DNA from: SHWC01 sp050173345
Lineage (GTDB): Bacteria; Pseudomonadota; Alphaproteobacteria; UBA828
DNA: 64,000 nucleotides
Assembly (NCBI GenBank): GCA_050173345.1
Contig: JBFXKW010000005.1
Coordinates: 185,069 to 249,068, forward strand
Direction: 5' to 3'
Positions within the stretch are counted from its first letter, which is position 1, and every line of letters starts with the position of its first letter. A model generated the notes under the pieces. It did no database searches and was not told where the DNA came from. It saw only the letters and a list, made by a program, of their open reading frames with translations. A program made the position numbers and the translations under genes. Positions 16,043 through 25,493 of this stretch are shown here, in pieces.

Positions 16043-17566
16043 ATGGCCGAGGCCAAGACCATTGCCGACGCGCTCGGGCGCGCGGCCCGCAACAGCATCG
16101 CGATCGCGGCACCGGAGCGCCCGGCGCTCGGCTTCGGCGCGCTCGAAAGCTTCGTCGCCGAGACCGTCGAGGCGCTGAACCGCGCCGGCATCGGACGCAA
16201 TGACCGGGTCGGCATCGTGCTGCCCAACGGCCCCGAGATGGCGAGCGCCTTCCTCGCGGTCGCGGCCGGCGCCACCGCAGCACCGCTCAACCCCGCCTAC
16301 CGGGCCGACGAGTTCGAGTTCTACCTGTCGGACCTGAACGCCAAGGCGCTCATCGTGCAGGCCGGCGTCGAGACGCCGGCGACCGCGGTCGCGGAGAAGC
16401 TCGGCGTCCGCATCCTGCCGCTGACGCCGCGGAGCGGCGGTGCGGCCGGCCTGTTCGACCTCGAGACCGGCGCCAGGAGCGCCGCCGCCAATCCCGGCGC
16501 CGCGAGCCAGGACGACGTCGCCCTCGTGCTGCACACCTCGGGCACCACCTCGCGGCCGAAGATCGTGCCGCTGAGCCAGTGCAACGTCACCGCCTCGGCG
16601 CGCAACATCTCGGGCTGGCTCGGGCTGACGCCCGGAGACCGCTGCCTCAACATCATGCCGCTCTTCCATATCCACGGCCTGATCGCGGCGGTGCTCTCCT
16701 CGCTCTATGCCGGCGCCTCGGTCGCCTGCTCGCCGGGCTTCAACGCGCTCAAGTTCTTCGGCTGGATGGAGGAGCTGAGGCCCACCTGGTACACCGCGGT
16801 GCCGACCATGCACCAGGCGATCCTCGCGCGTGCGAGCCGCAACCAGGAGATCATCAGGCGGGTGCCGCTCAAGCTGATCCGCTCCTCCTCCTCCTCGCTG
16901 CCCGCGCCGGTGATGACGGAGCTCGAGGCGGCGTTCAACGCGCCGGTGATCGAATCCTACGGCATGACCGAAGCCTCGCACCAGATGACCAGCAACCCGC
17001 TGCCGCCGCGCGAGCGGCGCGCCGGCTGCGTCGGCGTCGCGGCCGGCCCCGAGGTCGCGACCATGGACGAGGCGGGCGCGCTCAAGAAGCCGGGCGAGAC
17101 CGGCGAGGTGGTGATCCGCGGCGAGAACGTCACGCTCGGCTACGAGAACAACCCAAAAGCCAATGAGAGCGCGTTCACCAATGGCTGGTTCCGCACCGGC
17201 GACCAGGGCGTGATCGACGCGGCGGGCTACCTGACGCTGACCGGACGGCTCAAGGAGATCATCAACCGCGGCGGCGAGAAGATTTCGCCGCGCGAGGTCG
17301 ACGATATTTTGATGACGCACCCGGCGGTCTCCCAGGCAGTCGCCTTCGCCGTGCCGCACGACAAGCTCGGCGAGGACGTCGCCGCCGCCATCGTGCTGCG
17401 CGACGGCGCGAGCGCGACCGACCGCGAGATCAGGGAGTTCGCCGCCCAGCACCTGGCCGACTTCAAGGTGCCGCGCCAGGTGCTGATCCTCGACGAAATC
17501 CCGAAGGGCGCGACCGGCAAGCTGCAACGCATCGGCCTCGCCGAGAAGCTCGGCCTCGGCAAGTGA
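16043..17566 (+). CDS. AMP-binding CoA ligase resembling oxalyl-CoA synthetase (AAE3/Pcs60 group)
   Basis: 507-residue adenylate-forming enzyme. Its core motif, LHTSGTTSRPKIVPLSQ, with the unusual TSRPK in place of TGxPK, followed by IMPLFHIHGLIAAVL, matches oxalate--CoA ligases of plants, yeast and bacteria, which make oxalyl-CoA for oxalate breakdown. Other motifs: YGMTEASHQM, TGRLKEIINRGGEKISPREV and IPKGATGKLQR (catalytic Lys). The ATG at 16043 matches the family start. The next gene downstream encodes a ketopantoate-reductase-like protein, 124 bases away on the same strand. No oxalyl-CoA decarboxylase is in view, so the oxalate assignment is likely but not proven. Confidence 0.82.
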   Translation: MAEAKTIADALGRAARNSIAIAAPERPALGFGALESFVAETVEALNRAGIGRNDRVGIVLPNGPEMASAFLAVAAGATAAPLNPAYRADEFEFYLSDLNAKALIVQAGVETPATAVAEKLGVRILPLTPRSGGAAGLFDLETGARSAAANPGAASQDDVALVLHTSGTTSRPKIVPLSQCNVTASARNISGWLGLTPGDRCLNIMPLFHIHGLIAAVLSSLYAGASVACSPGFNALKFFGWMEELRPTWYTAVPTMHQAILARASRNQEIIRRVPLKLIRSSSSSLPAPVMTELEAAFNAPVIESYGMTEASHQMTSNPLPPRERRAGCVGVAAGPEVATMDEAGALKKPGETGEVVIRGENVTLGYENNPKANESAFTNGWFRTGDQGVIDAAGYLTLTGRLKEIINRGGEKISPREVDDILMTHPAVSQAVAFAVPHDKLGEDVAAAIVLRDGASATDREIREFAAQHLADFKVPRQVLILDEIPKGATGKLQRIGLAEKLGLGK

Positions 17567-17593
17567 AGCGAATGCCGCCCGAGCTGTCGCCAG

Positions 17594-17666
17594 CCTCATC
17601 CTTCGACAGGCTCAGGATGAGGCTCAATCGTCGAACCCTCATGCTGAGCTCGTCGAAGCATGAGGG
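17594..17666. repeat. Two stem-loop repeats between the CoA ligase and panE
   Basis: CCTCATCCT/AGGATGAGG (17594-17622), then CCCTCATGCT/AGCATGAGGG (17636-17666). The second matches the hairpin at 8141-8171. They sit between two co-directional genes and may limit read-through. Confidence 0.8.
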
Positions 17667-17690
17667 CCGCACGATCTCGCCGGACCAGAT

Positions 17691-18686
17691 ATGAAGCTCG
17701 CGATCTACGGCGCCGGGGCGATCGGCGCCTATCTCGGCGTCGAGCTGGCGCTCGGCGGCGTCGACGTCTCGCTGATCGGGCGCGGGCCCCATCTCGCGGC
17801 GATGAAGCGGGACGGGGCGAGGCTGCGCATCGGCAGCGAAGAGAAGGTTGCGCACCCGCGCTGCACCGACGACCCGGCCGAGCTCGGCCCGCAGGACTTC
17901 GTGATCGTCACGCTCAAGGCGCATTCGGTGCCCGGCATCTGCGAGAAGATGCAGCCGCTGCTCGGGCCCGAGACCGCGGTCGTCACCGCGGTCAACGGCA
18001 TCCCCTGGTGGTACTTCCACGGCATCGAGGGCGAACACAAGGACAAGCGCATCCGCGCGGTCGATCCTGACGACGCGCAATGGAAGCTGATCGGACCGGA
18101 ACGCGCGATCGGCTGTGTGATCTACCCGGCGGCCGAGATCGTCGCGCCCGGCGTGGTCGAGGTGCAGCCGCACCTTTCCAGTAATCGCCTGCCGATCGGC
18201 GAGCCCGACGGCTCGCGCTCGGCGCGCGCGGCGCGGCTCTCGGAGGCGCTGATCGCAGCCGGCTTCAAGGCGCCGGTGCGCCCCGACATCAGGACCGACA
18301 TCTGGGTCAAGCTCTGGGGCAACCTCGCCTTCAACCCGATCAGCGCGCTCACCATGGCGACCCTCGAAGACATCGTGAAGGACGACGGTACGCGGGCGGT
18401 CGCGCGCGCCATGATGGTCGAGGGCCAGAAGGTCGCGGAGGCGCTCGGCGTCAAGTTCCCGATCGACGTGGACAAGCGCATCAAGGGTGCCGGCGAGGTC
18501 GGCGCGCACAAGACCTCGATGCTGCAGGATTTGATGCTCGGCCGGCCCATGGAGATCGACGCGCTGGTGCTCGCGGTCGCCGAGCTCGGCGACCTAGTCG
18601 GCATCGAGACCCCGACCATCGACGCGGTCTACGCCCTCGTCCGCCGCCGCGCCATCGAGGCCGGGAGCTACCCCGGTAAACGCTGA
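17691..18686 (+). CDS. panE: 2-dehydropantoate 2-reductase family protein
   Basis: 331-residue NADPH-dependent reductase, which in the pantothenate/CoA pathway converts ketopantoate to pantoate. The Rossmann motif LAIYGAGAIGAYLG opens the protein. VITLKAHSVPGI, AVNGIPWW and the central KLWGNLAFNPISALT (catalytic Lys and Asn region) follow. The C-terminal half contains GAHKTSMLQDLMLGRPMEID, characteristic of this family. Many genomes contain several paralogues acting on other 2-keto acids, so the pantothenate role is inferred. The start at 17691 fits the family, with no N-terminal extension. Confidence 0.82.
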   Translation: MKLAIYGAGAIGAYLGVELALGGVDVSLIGRGPHLAAMKRDGARLRIGSEEKVAHPRCTDDPAELGPQDFVIVTLKAHSVPGICEKMQPLLGPETAVVTAVNGIPWWYFHGIEGEHKDKRIRAVDPDDAQWKLIGPERAIGCVIYPAAEIVAPGVVEVQPHLSSNRLPIGEPDGSRSARAARLSEALIAAGFKAPVRPDIRTDIWVKLWGNLAFNPISALTMATLEDIVKDDGTRAVARAMMVEGQKVAEALGVKFPIDVDKRIKGAGEVGAHKTSMLQDLMLGRPMEIDALVLAVAELGDLVGIETPTIDAVYALVRRRAIEAGSYPGKR

Positions 18687-18735
18687 GCCTGCGGCGCGGC
18701 TCCCCTTCTCGTCATGGCCGCCCATACCCCTAATC

Positions 18736-18838
18736 CGTCACGCCCCGGCTTGACCGGGGCATCCATGATTGCAGCGGGTCCGTTGCCCGATGGATTGCCG
18801 GGTTGATCCCCCGGTCAAGCCGGGGGACGGCAACGACG
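18736..18838. repeat. Dispersed bipartite palindromic repeat, copy E
   Basis: Left hairpin GCCCCGG/CCGGGGC; right half is the long variant with CCCCCGGTCAAGCCGGGGG, ending GGCAACGACG. Confidence 0.83.
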
Positions 18839-18945
18839 AAGAAGGAGTGCGCCGCATCATCGCCGCCCATACCCCTAATCCGTCATGGCCGGACTTGGCC
18901 GGTTGCTGTCCTGTCAGGAACGCACCGCCGCCGCATCCACTCCAT

Positions 18946-19024
18946 CGTCATGCCCGGACTTGATCCGGGCATCCAGGCTTCCGAGGAAAGGACTGGATTG
19001 CCGGGTCAAGCCCGGCAATGACGA
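18946..19024. repeat. Dispersed bipartite palindromic repeat, copy F
   Basis: Short-linker copy with ATGCCCGGA/TCCGGGCAT and TTGCCGGG/CCCGGCAA hairpins. Degenerate fragments of the same family lie on both sides. Confidence 0.85.
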
Positions 19025-19157
19025 TTCGGGTATGCAGGGCACGACTAGGGACCCGGCAATGACGATTTAAGGGCGCATGGCATGACGGATCCGAGTCAAG
19101 CCAATGACAAAGAACGGAAGGATAAATGCAGCCGCCGAGGCCGCTTCGCCGCCTCGT

Positions 19158-19180
19158 TTACCATGATTATTTACCATCAT
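19158..19180 (+). promoter_or_regulatory. Paired TTACCATSAT direct repeats in leader of beta-roll gene 1
   Basis: TTACCATGAT and TTACCATCAT, separated by TAT, lie about 250 bases upstream of the ATG. Both the sequence and the spacing are preserved at 25471-25493 in front of gene 4, suggesting a protein binding site in a shared control region. The function is inferred. Confidence 0.45.
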
Positions 19181-19429
19181 CGCTGGCCACCATTGGAAGC
19201 AAAAGTCCTTACGGCCAATCGGCATAGCTTGCGCCATGACATGCCGATATGAACGGCCTTCGCCGTTTATTCATAACAGAAACGGCCATTTTGATTTGAC
19301 TCGCCGTGCTCGATAACCCGAAACTGGCTGAGAAGCCGCGCGCCGACCAGAGCGCCGGGGATTTAAGCATCGCGCCTCGACCAGTATTGGCGACCGGCAC
19401 GAGCCACAAACATTCGGGGAGATTCGACA

Positions 19430-20812
19430 ATGGCAACCGTACCGAGCCCGGGCACCACGGGCCATGACACCATCGTTCCAGGCACCGGCGGCGACACTCT
19501 CTACGGCGACCCCTATTTCACGGGTCCGGGCGGCCTCGGCCCGCTGATCGCGGGCTATGGCGGCAACGACATCCTGACCGCCACGGGCATCGACAACGAG
19601 CTGCTCGGCGACGCCGACACGATATCCATCACCGGCCAGGGCGGCAACGACGTGCTAAGTGCCGCCGGCAACAGCAACGATCTCATCGGCGACGCCTCCC
19701 GCATGAGCGGCAACGCCCGCGGCGGCCACGACACGCTGAGCGCCACCGGCAACAGCAACAATCTCATCGGCGACGCTGTGCTCATACTCGGCGACGCCCG
19801 CGGCGGCAACGACACGCTGAGCGTCACCGGCATCGGCAACCAGCTTTTCGGCGACGCTGCCCAGAGCATGTCCGGCAACGCCTACGGCGGCAACGACAGC
19901 TTGAACGCCTCGGGCGGCATCAGCAACCGTCTCTACGGCGACACCCCCGCTCACATGTCCGTCAACGCCCGCGGCGGCAACGACACGCTGAACGCCTCGG
20001 GCGACGGCTGCGTCCTCGTCGGCGACTCCGGCTTCATCATGTCCGGCAACGCCCGCGGTGGCAACGACAAGCTGGGCGCCGCCGGCAGCAACGGCCGCCT
20101 CGTCGGCGATGCCTTGGACGACATGTCCGACAGTGCCCGCGGCGGCAACGATGAGCTGGGCGCCGCCGGCAACAACAACCGCCTCTATGGCGACGTCTTC
20201 GACAACATGTTCGGCAGCGCAATCGGCGGTAACGACGTGCTGAACGCCATGGGCGCCGGCAACCACCTCTTCGGCGATGCCGGCGGCGGCATGTTCGGCG
20301 GCGCCCGCGGCGGCAACGACGTGCTGACGGTAAGCAGCACGGCCGGCCAATCCAGCGATCTCTACGGCGATGCCCGTGAGATGGCCGGCGCCGCGGTCGG
20401 CGGCAACGACCGGCTGATCGGAGGCACCGGCAACGACCTGATCGTCGGCGATGCGCTGATCGCAGGCCCCGACGCCCGCGGCGGCAACGACCAGCTCTGG
20501 GGTGACGCCAAGGGCGCGAGCGCGGGTGGGGCGGATACCTTCGTATTCGCAGGCTTCATCGGCAAGGACGTGGTCAACGACTTCCGGCCAGGTGAGGGCG
20601 ACAAGCTCCAGCTCAACGGCTACACCACCGCCAGCGGCTACGCGCTGACGCTCGACGACGTGCTCGACCTCAGCATCTCGGTGGTGGGCAGCAAGACTGT
20701 GATCGACATCGGCGCCTCGCTCGGCGGCCCGGCCAACGTCAACACCATCACCCTCGCCAAGTTCACCGGCACGCTCGACGACACCAACGTCGTCTTCACC
20801 GATGTGAGCTGA
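19430..20812 (+). CDS. RTX-like beta-roll repeat protein 1 (calcium-binding, type I secretion candidate)
   Basis: 460-residue protein made almost wholly of about 12 repeats of 27-28 residues, consensus GGNDxLxATGxxNxLxGDAxxM followed by AR. Each combines a near-canonical RTX half-turn (GGND.L) with a second, less usual one (GxxNxLxGDA). Near the end is a canonical unit, GGTGNDLIVGDAL. The last 110 residues (FAGFIGKDVVNDFRPGEGD, LTLDDVLDLSISVV, NTITLAKFTGTLDD) resemble the uncleaved C-terminal signal of type I secreted RTX proteins. There is no enzymatic domain and no Sec signal. The ATG at 19430 follows GGGGAGATTCGACA. Calcium binding and secretion are inferred; no transporter gene is in the window. 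Confidence 0.8.
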   Translation: MATVPSPGTTGHDTIVPGTGGDTLYGDPYFTGPGGLGPLIAGYGGNDILTATGIDNELLGDADTISITGQGGNDVLSAAGNSNDLIGDASRMSGNARGGHDTLSATGNSNNLIGDAVLILGDARGGNDTLSVTGIGNQLFGDAAQSMSGNAYGGNDSLNASGGISNRLYGDTPAHMSVNARGGNDTLNASGDGCVLVGDSGFIMSGNARGGNDKLGAAGSNGRLVGDALDDMSDSARGGNDELGAAGNNNRLYGDVFDNMFGSAIGGNDVLNAMGAGNHLFGDAGGGMFGGARGGNDVLTVSSTAGQSSDLYGDAREMAGAAVGGNDRLIGGTGNDLIVGDALIAGPDARGGNDQLWGDAKGASAGGADTFVFAGFIGKDVVNDFRPGEGDKLQLNGYTTASGYALTLDDVLDLSISVVGSKTVIDIGASLGGPANVNTITLAKFTGTLDDTNVVFTDVS

Positions 20813-20845
20813 ACGAACCGGCGGCCGGCCCCCAACCTCACCCTG

Positions 20846-20875
20846 CCCTCTCCGCCCCTCAGGGGGCGGAGAGGG
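20846..20875. terminator. Stem-loop after beta-roll gene 1
   Basis: CCCTCTCCGCCCC and GGGGCGGAGAGGG form a 13-bp perfect stem 34 bases after the stop. There is no U-tract. Similar hairpins occur at 24998-25040, 31681-31709 and 31831-31859, so it is also a dispersed repeat. Confidence 0.5.
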
Positions 20876-20924
20876 TGGTCGCGATCCGGGCGAGGTCGCA
20901 GCGATGGTCGTTCCCAATCTCAAT

Positions 20925-21010
20925 CGTCATGCCCCTCCCCCGGCTGGACCGGGGGATCAACCCCGCAATCCAGCTTTCATGAAGAAGCCTGGATGCCCGG
21001 ATCAAGTCCA
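20925..21010. repeat. Degenerate palindromic repeat, copy G
   Basis: Has the CGTCATGCCC start and a CCCCCGGCTGGACCGGGGG hairpin, but the 3' half has decayed. Confidence 0.65.
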
Positions 21011-21121
21011 TTGCTGTCCGGTTAAGGAAAAGGTATCCGCCTCGAAAGTCGGCAGCAGGCGGGCTTCTCATGGTCAAGGAGACCAGAAGAGGCTCGAACA
21101 ACGTCGGCTGCATCCCTTCTT

Positions 21122-21213
21122 CGTCATGCCCCGCGCAGGCGGGGCATCCAGGGGCGGCGGCACCGGGGTTTCCAAGGGTTCCTGGATCGCCCGGTCAAGC
21201 CGGGCGATGACGA
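21122..21213. repeat. Dispersed bipartite palindromic repeat, copy H
   Basis: Complete copy of the GCCCCGCGCAGGCGGGGC subtype, nearly identical to copies C and O. The flanking TGGGTATGGGTGTCCGCCGC also recurs near 10566. Confidence 0.87.
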
Positions 21214-21671
21214 TTTGGGTATGGGTGTCCGCCGCTGCAACCTAAACCGGACAGCAGTGGATCAAGTCCGGGCATGACGATGGAGTGGGTGCGGCGGCGG
21301 TGCGTTCCTGACAGGACAGCAGCCGGTCAAGCCCGGCAATGACGATCCGGGCGTCGGCGGCCATCGCTGCGACATCATCCGGGCAGCACTGGATCGATCC
21401 GCCGATCCAGTCGCGGGACGGCAATGACGAAGAGAGGAAATCGCCGCCGCGTTAACCTTAACCGGACGCCTGCGCAGGCCATGACTCGCGAATTCGAATG
21501 ATCTTCGCCTTTCGTTCGCGGCGAATGCGGGATTTTTCATTTGACTCGCGGCATTCGAGCATCGATGAGGGAAGGTAAATCGACGCGCGATTGGGCACCG
21601 ATGGTCAACCATTGTGCCGCACCAGTACCGGCGACAGGTACAAGCGAACGATATTGAGGGGAGATCCGACA

Positions 21672-23140
21672 ATGGCAACCATTCCAACTCCGGGCACCAC
21701 GGGCAACGACACCATCGTTCCGGGCACCGGCAACGAGACTCTCTACGGCGACCCGTACTTCACGGGTTCTCCGGACGGCCTCGGCCCGCTGACCGCGGGC
21801 AAGGGCGGCAACGACATCCTCGACGCCACCGGCGACGAGAACCACCTCATCGGCGACGCCGAGGAGATCGCGGGCACCGGCCGCGGCGGCAACGACACGC
21901 TGAGCGCCACCGGCGATGGCAATTTTCTCGCCGGCGACGGCGGCAACGCCCTCCTGGGGAATGCACGCGGCGGCAACGACGTGCTGAGCGTCATCGGTGG
22001 CAACAACGATCTCTACGGCGACGCCCTCGGAATGGCCGAGAGCGCCCGCGGCGGCAACGATGTGCTGAGCGCTACGGGCAGCGACAACGATCTCTACGGC
22101 GAGGCCATCGAAATGGCCGAGAGCGCCCGCGGCGGCAACGATGTGCTGAGCGCCACCGGCGACGGCAATCGTCTCTTCGGCGATGCCGGCGCTAACGTCG
22201 GCATAGACATGGACGACGACGCGCGTGGCGGCAACGACGTGCTGAGCGCTACCGGCGGCGGCAATACCCTCGTCGGCGATGCCGGCCAGGGTATATCTGG
22301 CACCGGGCGTGGCGGCAACGACACGTTGAGCGCTTCGGGCAACGAAACCGCCTCTATGGCGATGCCGGCCGCGACCTATTCGGCAACGTCCGCGGCGGCA
22401 ACGACACGCTGAGCGCTTCGGGCAGCGAAAACCGCCTCTTCGGCGACGCCGACGGCGTCGAGGGCAGCGCCCGCTGCGGCAACGACACGCTCAGCGTCAC
22501 GGGCGATTTCAACACGCTCTACGGTGACGCCAACATTTTTGGGGACGGAGGCAGTGCCGTAGGCGGCAACGACGTACTGAGCGCCACCGGCGACGGCAAC
22601 CAGCTCTACGGCGACGGCGGCTTCAGAATCGCCTCCAACGGCCGCGGCGGCAATGACGTGCTGACGGCCGTCAGCACGAGCGGCCAGTCCAATGATCTTT
22701 ACGGCGACGCCTCCGACATGCGCGCCAACGCGGTCGGCGGCAACGACACGCTGATCGGCGGCAACGGCAACGACCTGATCGTCGGCGACGCGCTGATCAT
22801 GAATCCGACCGCTCGGGGCGGCAACGACCAGCTCTGGGGCGATGCCAAGGGCGCGGCGTCGGGCGGCGAAGACAGCTTCGCCTTCGCCGGGAACTTCGGC
22901 AAGGACGTGATCAACGACTTCCGCCAGAGCGACGGCGCTGGCGACCAGATCCAGCTCAACGGCTACGGCGCGGCCCTCACCATCGACGACGTGCTCGACA
23001 ACGTCTCGGTCTCAGGCGGCAAGACGGTGATCGACATCGGCGCCGCGCTCGACGGCCCGGCCAACGCCAACACCATCACGCTCGCCAAGTTCACCGACCC
23101 GCTGACCGCCGACGACTTCATCTTCACCGACGTATCCTGA
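21672..23140 (+). pseudogene. RTX-like beta-roll repeat protein 2, frameshifted
   Basis: Second paralogue. It reads in one frame from the ATG at 21672 (MATIPTPGTTGNDTIVPG) to about 22345, then in the frame one base earlier to the stop at 23138-23140. The break lies in a repeat unit where AACGAAACCGCC has three A's at 22345-22347; the next unit reads AGCGAAAACCGCC with four. Restoring one A gives an uninterrupted product of 489 residues with about 12 repeats (GGNDVLSATGDGNRLFGDA) and the same C-terminal secretion-type tail (FAGNFGKDVINDFRQSDG, ANTITLAKFTDPLTADD). Without it, translation stops at 22410-22412 after about 246 residues. It may be a true frameshift, a slippage site or a sequencing error. 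Confidence 0.8.
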
Positions 23141-23263
23141 CTGCCCCAGCAGCGCGCGGGCGTAAGGCTCGCGCGCCCGCCGGAGCGCCGGGCATGAACC
23201 GCCGCGCCGCGACCAGTATCGGCGGCCGGCACGAGCAAACGACATTCAGGGGGAGATTCGACA

Positions 23264-24949
23264 ATGGCAACCGTTCCAACTCCGGGCACCAACGGCAACG
23301 ACACCATCGTCCCCGGCACCGGCGGCGACACGCTCTACGGCGACCCGTTCGACACGCTCGTCGCGGGCCACGGCGGCAACGACATCCTGACCGCGACCGG
23401 CGACGGCAACGGCCTCCACGGCGACGGCAGATCCATAACCGGCACCGGCCGCGGCGGCAACGACACGCTGAGCGCAACGGGCCACGACAACAGACTCCTC
23501 GGCGACGCCAGCAGCGGCAGCTTCGCCTTCTTCTCAGACAATGCCCGCGGCGGCAACGATGTGCTGAGCGCCACCGGCGACAACAACCGCCTCTTCGGCG
23601 AGGCGTCCGGCATCACGATGAGCGACAACACCCGCGGCGGCAATGACGTGCTGAGCGCCACTGGCGATGGCAACCTCCTCATCGGCGAGACCAGCTTAAG
23701 CTTGATAGACAACGCCCGCGGCGGCAACGACGTGTTGAGCGCCTCGGGCGACGGCAACGTGCTCTACGGCGACACCGGTAGCAACATGACCGACAATGCC
23801 CGCGGCGGCAACGACGTGCTGATCGTCGATGGCGATGACAACGTTCTCTTCGGCGACGCTTCGGACATGTTCGACAACGCGCGCGGCGGCAATGACATGC
23901 TGGTCGTGCTAGGCGACGGCAACGTCGCCTTCGGCGACGCCGGACTCATGCACGATGACACCAGGGCAGGCAACGACGAGATCAGCGCGACGGGCGATGC
24001 CAACCTCCTCCTAGGCGATGCCGGCGGAAGAGAGCTCCTTGGCATCACTGGCCCCTCTCCCAATACGGCCAACGCGCACGGCGGCAACGACACGCTTGAG
24101 GTGGTGGGCAACGGCAATCTACTCTCCGGGGACTTCGTTGATATGACTAGCAATGTGCGAGGCGGCAACGACACGCTGCGCGCCGAAGGCGACGAGAACG
24201 TCCTCCTCGGCGATGCCGCCGGAAACATCGCCGGCCCGTTCGGCGAAATTTTGGACGGTGGCATGTTCAACAGCGCCCGCGGCGGCAACGATCGGCTCGA
24301 GGTCACGGGCACTGACAACCTCCTTGCCGGTGATGCCATCGATATGTTCCAGAGCGCCCGCGGCGGCAACGACGTGCTGATGGTGGTCAGCGAGGCCGAC
24401 CAATTCAACCAGCTCTTCGGCGACGCCGTCGAAATGCGCGACGACACGGTCGGCGGCAACGACTCGCTGATCGGCGGCAACGGCGACGACCTGCTCGTCG
24501 GCGACGCTCGGCACATGAGCGGCAACGCAGTCGGCGGCAACGACATGCTGGTCGGCGGCATGGGCAACGACCTGATCATCGGCGACGCGCTCCTCATGTT
24601 CGATGACGCCAGGGGCGGCAACGACCATCTCTGGGGCGATGCGAAGAACGCCGCCTCGGGCGGCGCCGACACCTTCGCCTTCGCCGGCCTGAACGGCAAG
24701 GATGTGATCTACGACTTCCGGCCCGGCGAGGGTGACCTCCTCGACCTGCTCGAATACGGCTTCGGCGAGGGCGGCCTCGGCGGCGGCGGCACCTTCGACT
24801 TCGCCGACCTCGATTTCAAGGCGGCGGGCGGCAACACGGTGATCGACATCGGCACCTCGTTCGGGCTCAGCGCGGCCGGTCAGAACACGATCACGCTGCG
24901 CGGCTTCAAGGGGCTCGACGCCGACGACTTCGCCACCGACATCATCTGA
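23264..24949 (+). CDS. RTX-like beta-roll repeat protein 3
   Basis: The longest paralogue, 561 residues with about 15 repeats. It starts 123 bases after the stop of copy 2, with the same ribosome binding region (GGGGGAGATTCGACA then ATG), so genes 2 and 3 may be co-transcribed. The N-terminus MATVPTPGTNGNDTIVPGTG is shared by the family. Repeats are more diverged than in the other copies, with some units replacing the LSATG core by LEVVG or LMVVS. Two canonical RTX units (GGNGDDLLVGDA and GGMGNDLIIGDAL) precede the tail. The tail differs from its sisters between GEGDLL and GNTVIDIGTS (a Gly-rich EYGFGEGGLGGGGTFDFADL insert), then rejoins at NTITLRGFKG. Confidence 0.8.
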   Translation: MATVPTPGTNGNDTIVPGTGGDTLYGDPFDTLVAGHGGNDILTATGDGNGLHGDGRSITGTGRGGNDTLSATGHDNRLLGDASSGSFAFFSDNARGGNDVLSATGDNNRLFGEASGITMSDNTRGGNDVLSATGDGNLLIGETSLSLIDNARGGNDVLSASGDGNVLYGDTGSNMTDNARGGNDVLIVDGDDNVLFGDASDMFDNARGGNDMLVVLGDGNVAFGDAGLMHDDTRAGNDEISATGDANLLLGDAGGRELLGITGPSPNTANAHGGNDTLEVVGNGNLLSGDFVDMTSNVRGGNDTLRAEGDENVLLGDAAGNIAGPFGEILDGGMFNSARGGNDRLEVTGTDNLLAGDAIDMFQSARGGNDVLMVVSEADQFNQLFGDAVEMRDDTVGGNDSLIGGNGDDLLVGDARHMSGNAVGGNDMLVGGMGNDLIIGDALLMFDDARGGNDHLWGDAKNAASGGADTFAFAGLNGKDVIYDFRPGEGDLLDLLEYGFGEGGLGGGGTFDFADLDFKAAGGNTVIDIGTSFGLSAAGQNTITLRGFKGLDADDFATDII

Positions 24950-25088
24950 CTCCAGCCAGCCGCCGGGCCGGCCGCGGCCCAGTCCGGCGGACCCGGCATG
25001 AATCCCCTCCCCGCCCCCCCAACGGGGCGGAGAGGGTGGTTGCGATCCGGGCGAGGTCGCGGCGGCGATGGCCGCCGATACCCTCAAT

Positions 25089-25208
25089 CGTCATGCCCCT
25101 CCCCAGGCTTGACCGGGGGATCAACCGGGGCATCCATGGTTGCAACGAGGCCGTTGCGCGATGGATTGCCGGGTTGATCCCCCGGTCAAGCCGGGGGACG
25201 GCAATGAC
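25089..25208. repeat. Dispersed palindromic repeat, copy I (long variant)
   Basis: CGTCATGCCC start, CCCAGGCTTGACCGGGGGATC left part, and a right half with CCCCCGGTCAAGCCGGGGG. A 3' half-copy (GCCCCGCCTGCGCGGGGC) follows at 25240-25268. Confidence 0.8.
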
Positions 25209-25298
25209 CAGGAAGGGAAGCCGCGGTGCCGCCGCCCCTGGATGCCCCGCCTGCGCGGGGCATGACGAAGAAAGAAATGGCCACCGCCAACCCCCTAT

Positions 25299-25375
25299 CG
25301 TCATGCGCGGGCTTGACCCGCGCATCCAGGCTTCTTCAAGAAAGCTGGATTGCCGGGTCAAGCCCGGCAATGACG
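25299..25375. repeat. Dispersed bipartite palindromic repeat, copy J
   Basis: Left hairpin ATGCGCGGG/CCCGCGCAT, short linker, right hairpin TTGCCGGG/CCCGGCAA. Confidence 0.85.
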
Positions 25376-25470
25376 ATTCGGATGTGCGCGGGGCATGACC
25401 GACTGGGGACCGGCGGATGACGAAGAACACAAGAATAAGCGCAGTCGCCGAGGCCGTTTCGCCGCCCCGT

Positions 25471-25493
25471 TTACCATGATTATTTACCATCAT
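25471..25493 (+). promoter_or_regulatory. Paired TTACCATSAT direct repeats in leader of beta-roll gene 4
   Basis: Same two 10-base repeats and 3-base spacer as at 19158-19180, in the duplicated leader of about 325 bases. Downstream, AACGGCCCTCGCCGTT keeps both arms of a small hairpin seen before gene 1, while its loop has changed. Confidence 0.45.

Larger units (their letters stand above)
18687..19429. other. Repeat-rich intergenic region and leader of the first beta-roll gene
   Basis: About 740 bases with no supported gene. The left half holds palindromic repeats E and F and fragments. The right part (19105-19429) is a leader copied almost intact in front of the fourth beta-roll gene (25419-25746). 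Confidence 0.7.
20813..21671. other. Repeat-rich gap between beta-roll genes 1 and 2
   Basis: About 860 bases without a supported gene. From left to right: a perfect GC hairpin (20846-20875) that may end gene 1, a degenerate palindromic repeat (20925-21010), copy H (21122-21213), fragments to about 21431, and the leader of gene 2, including a CATTTGACTCG box also present before genes 1 and 4. Confidence 0.65.

Noticed and set aside
19291..19324. TTGATTTGACTC considered as a -35 region of beta-roll gene 1
   Set aside because: No convincing -10 at 16-18 bases; the box is conserved before genes 1, 2 and 4, so it is noted only as part of the leader.
19209..19436. Minus-strand open frame in the leader of beta-roll gene 1, with a similar one at 25480-26187
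   Set aside because: The two frames look alike only because the leader DNA is duplicated. Reading the other strand as protein gives no family and no ribosome binding site.
21262..21687. Open frames made of dispersed-repeat sequence (also around 10312-10524 and 24942-25493)
   Set aside because: Their translations consist of the repeat family read in one frame (DRAIQ..., PGLTRQS... patterns) and change with repeat copy number; no gene evidence.
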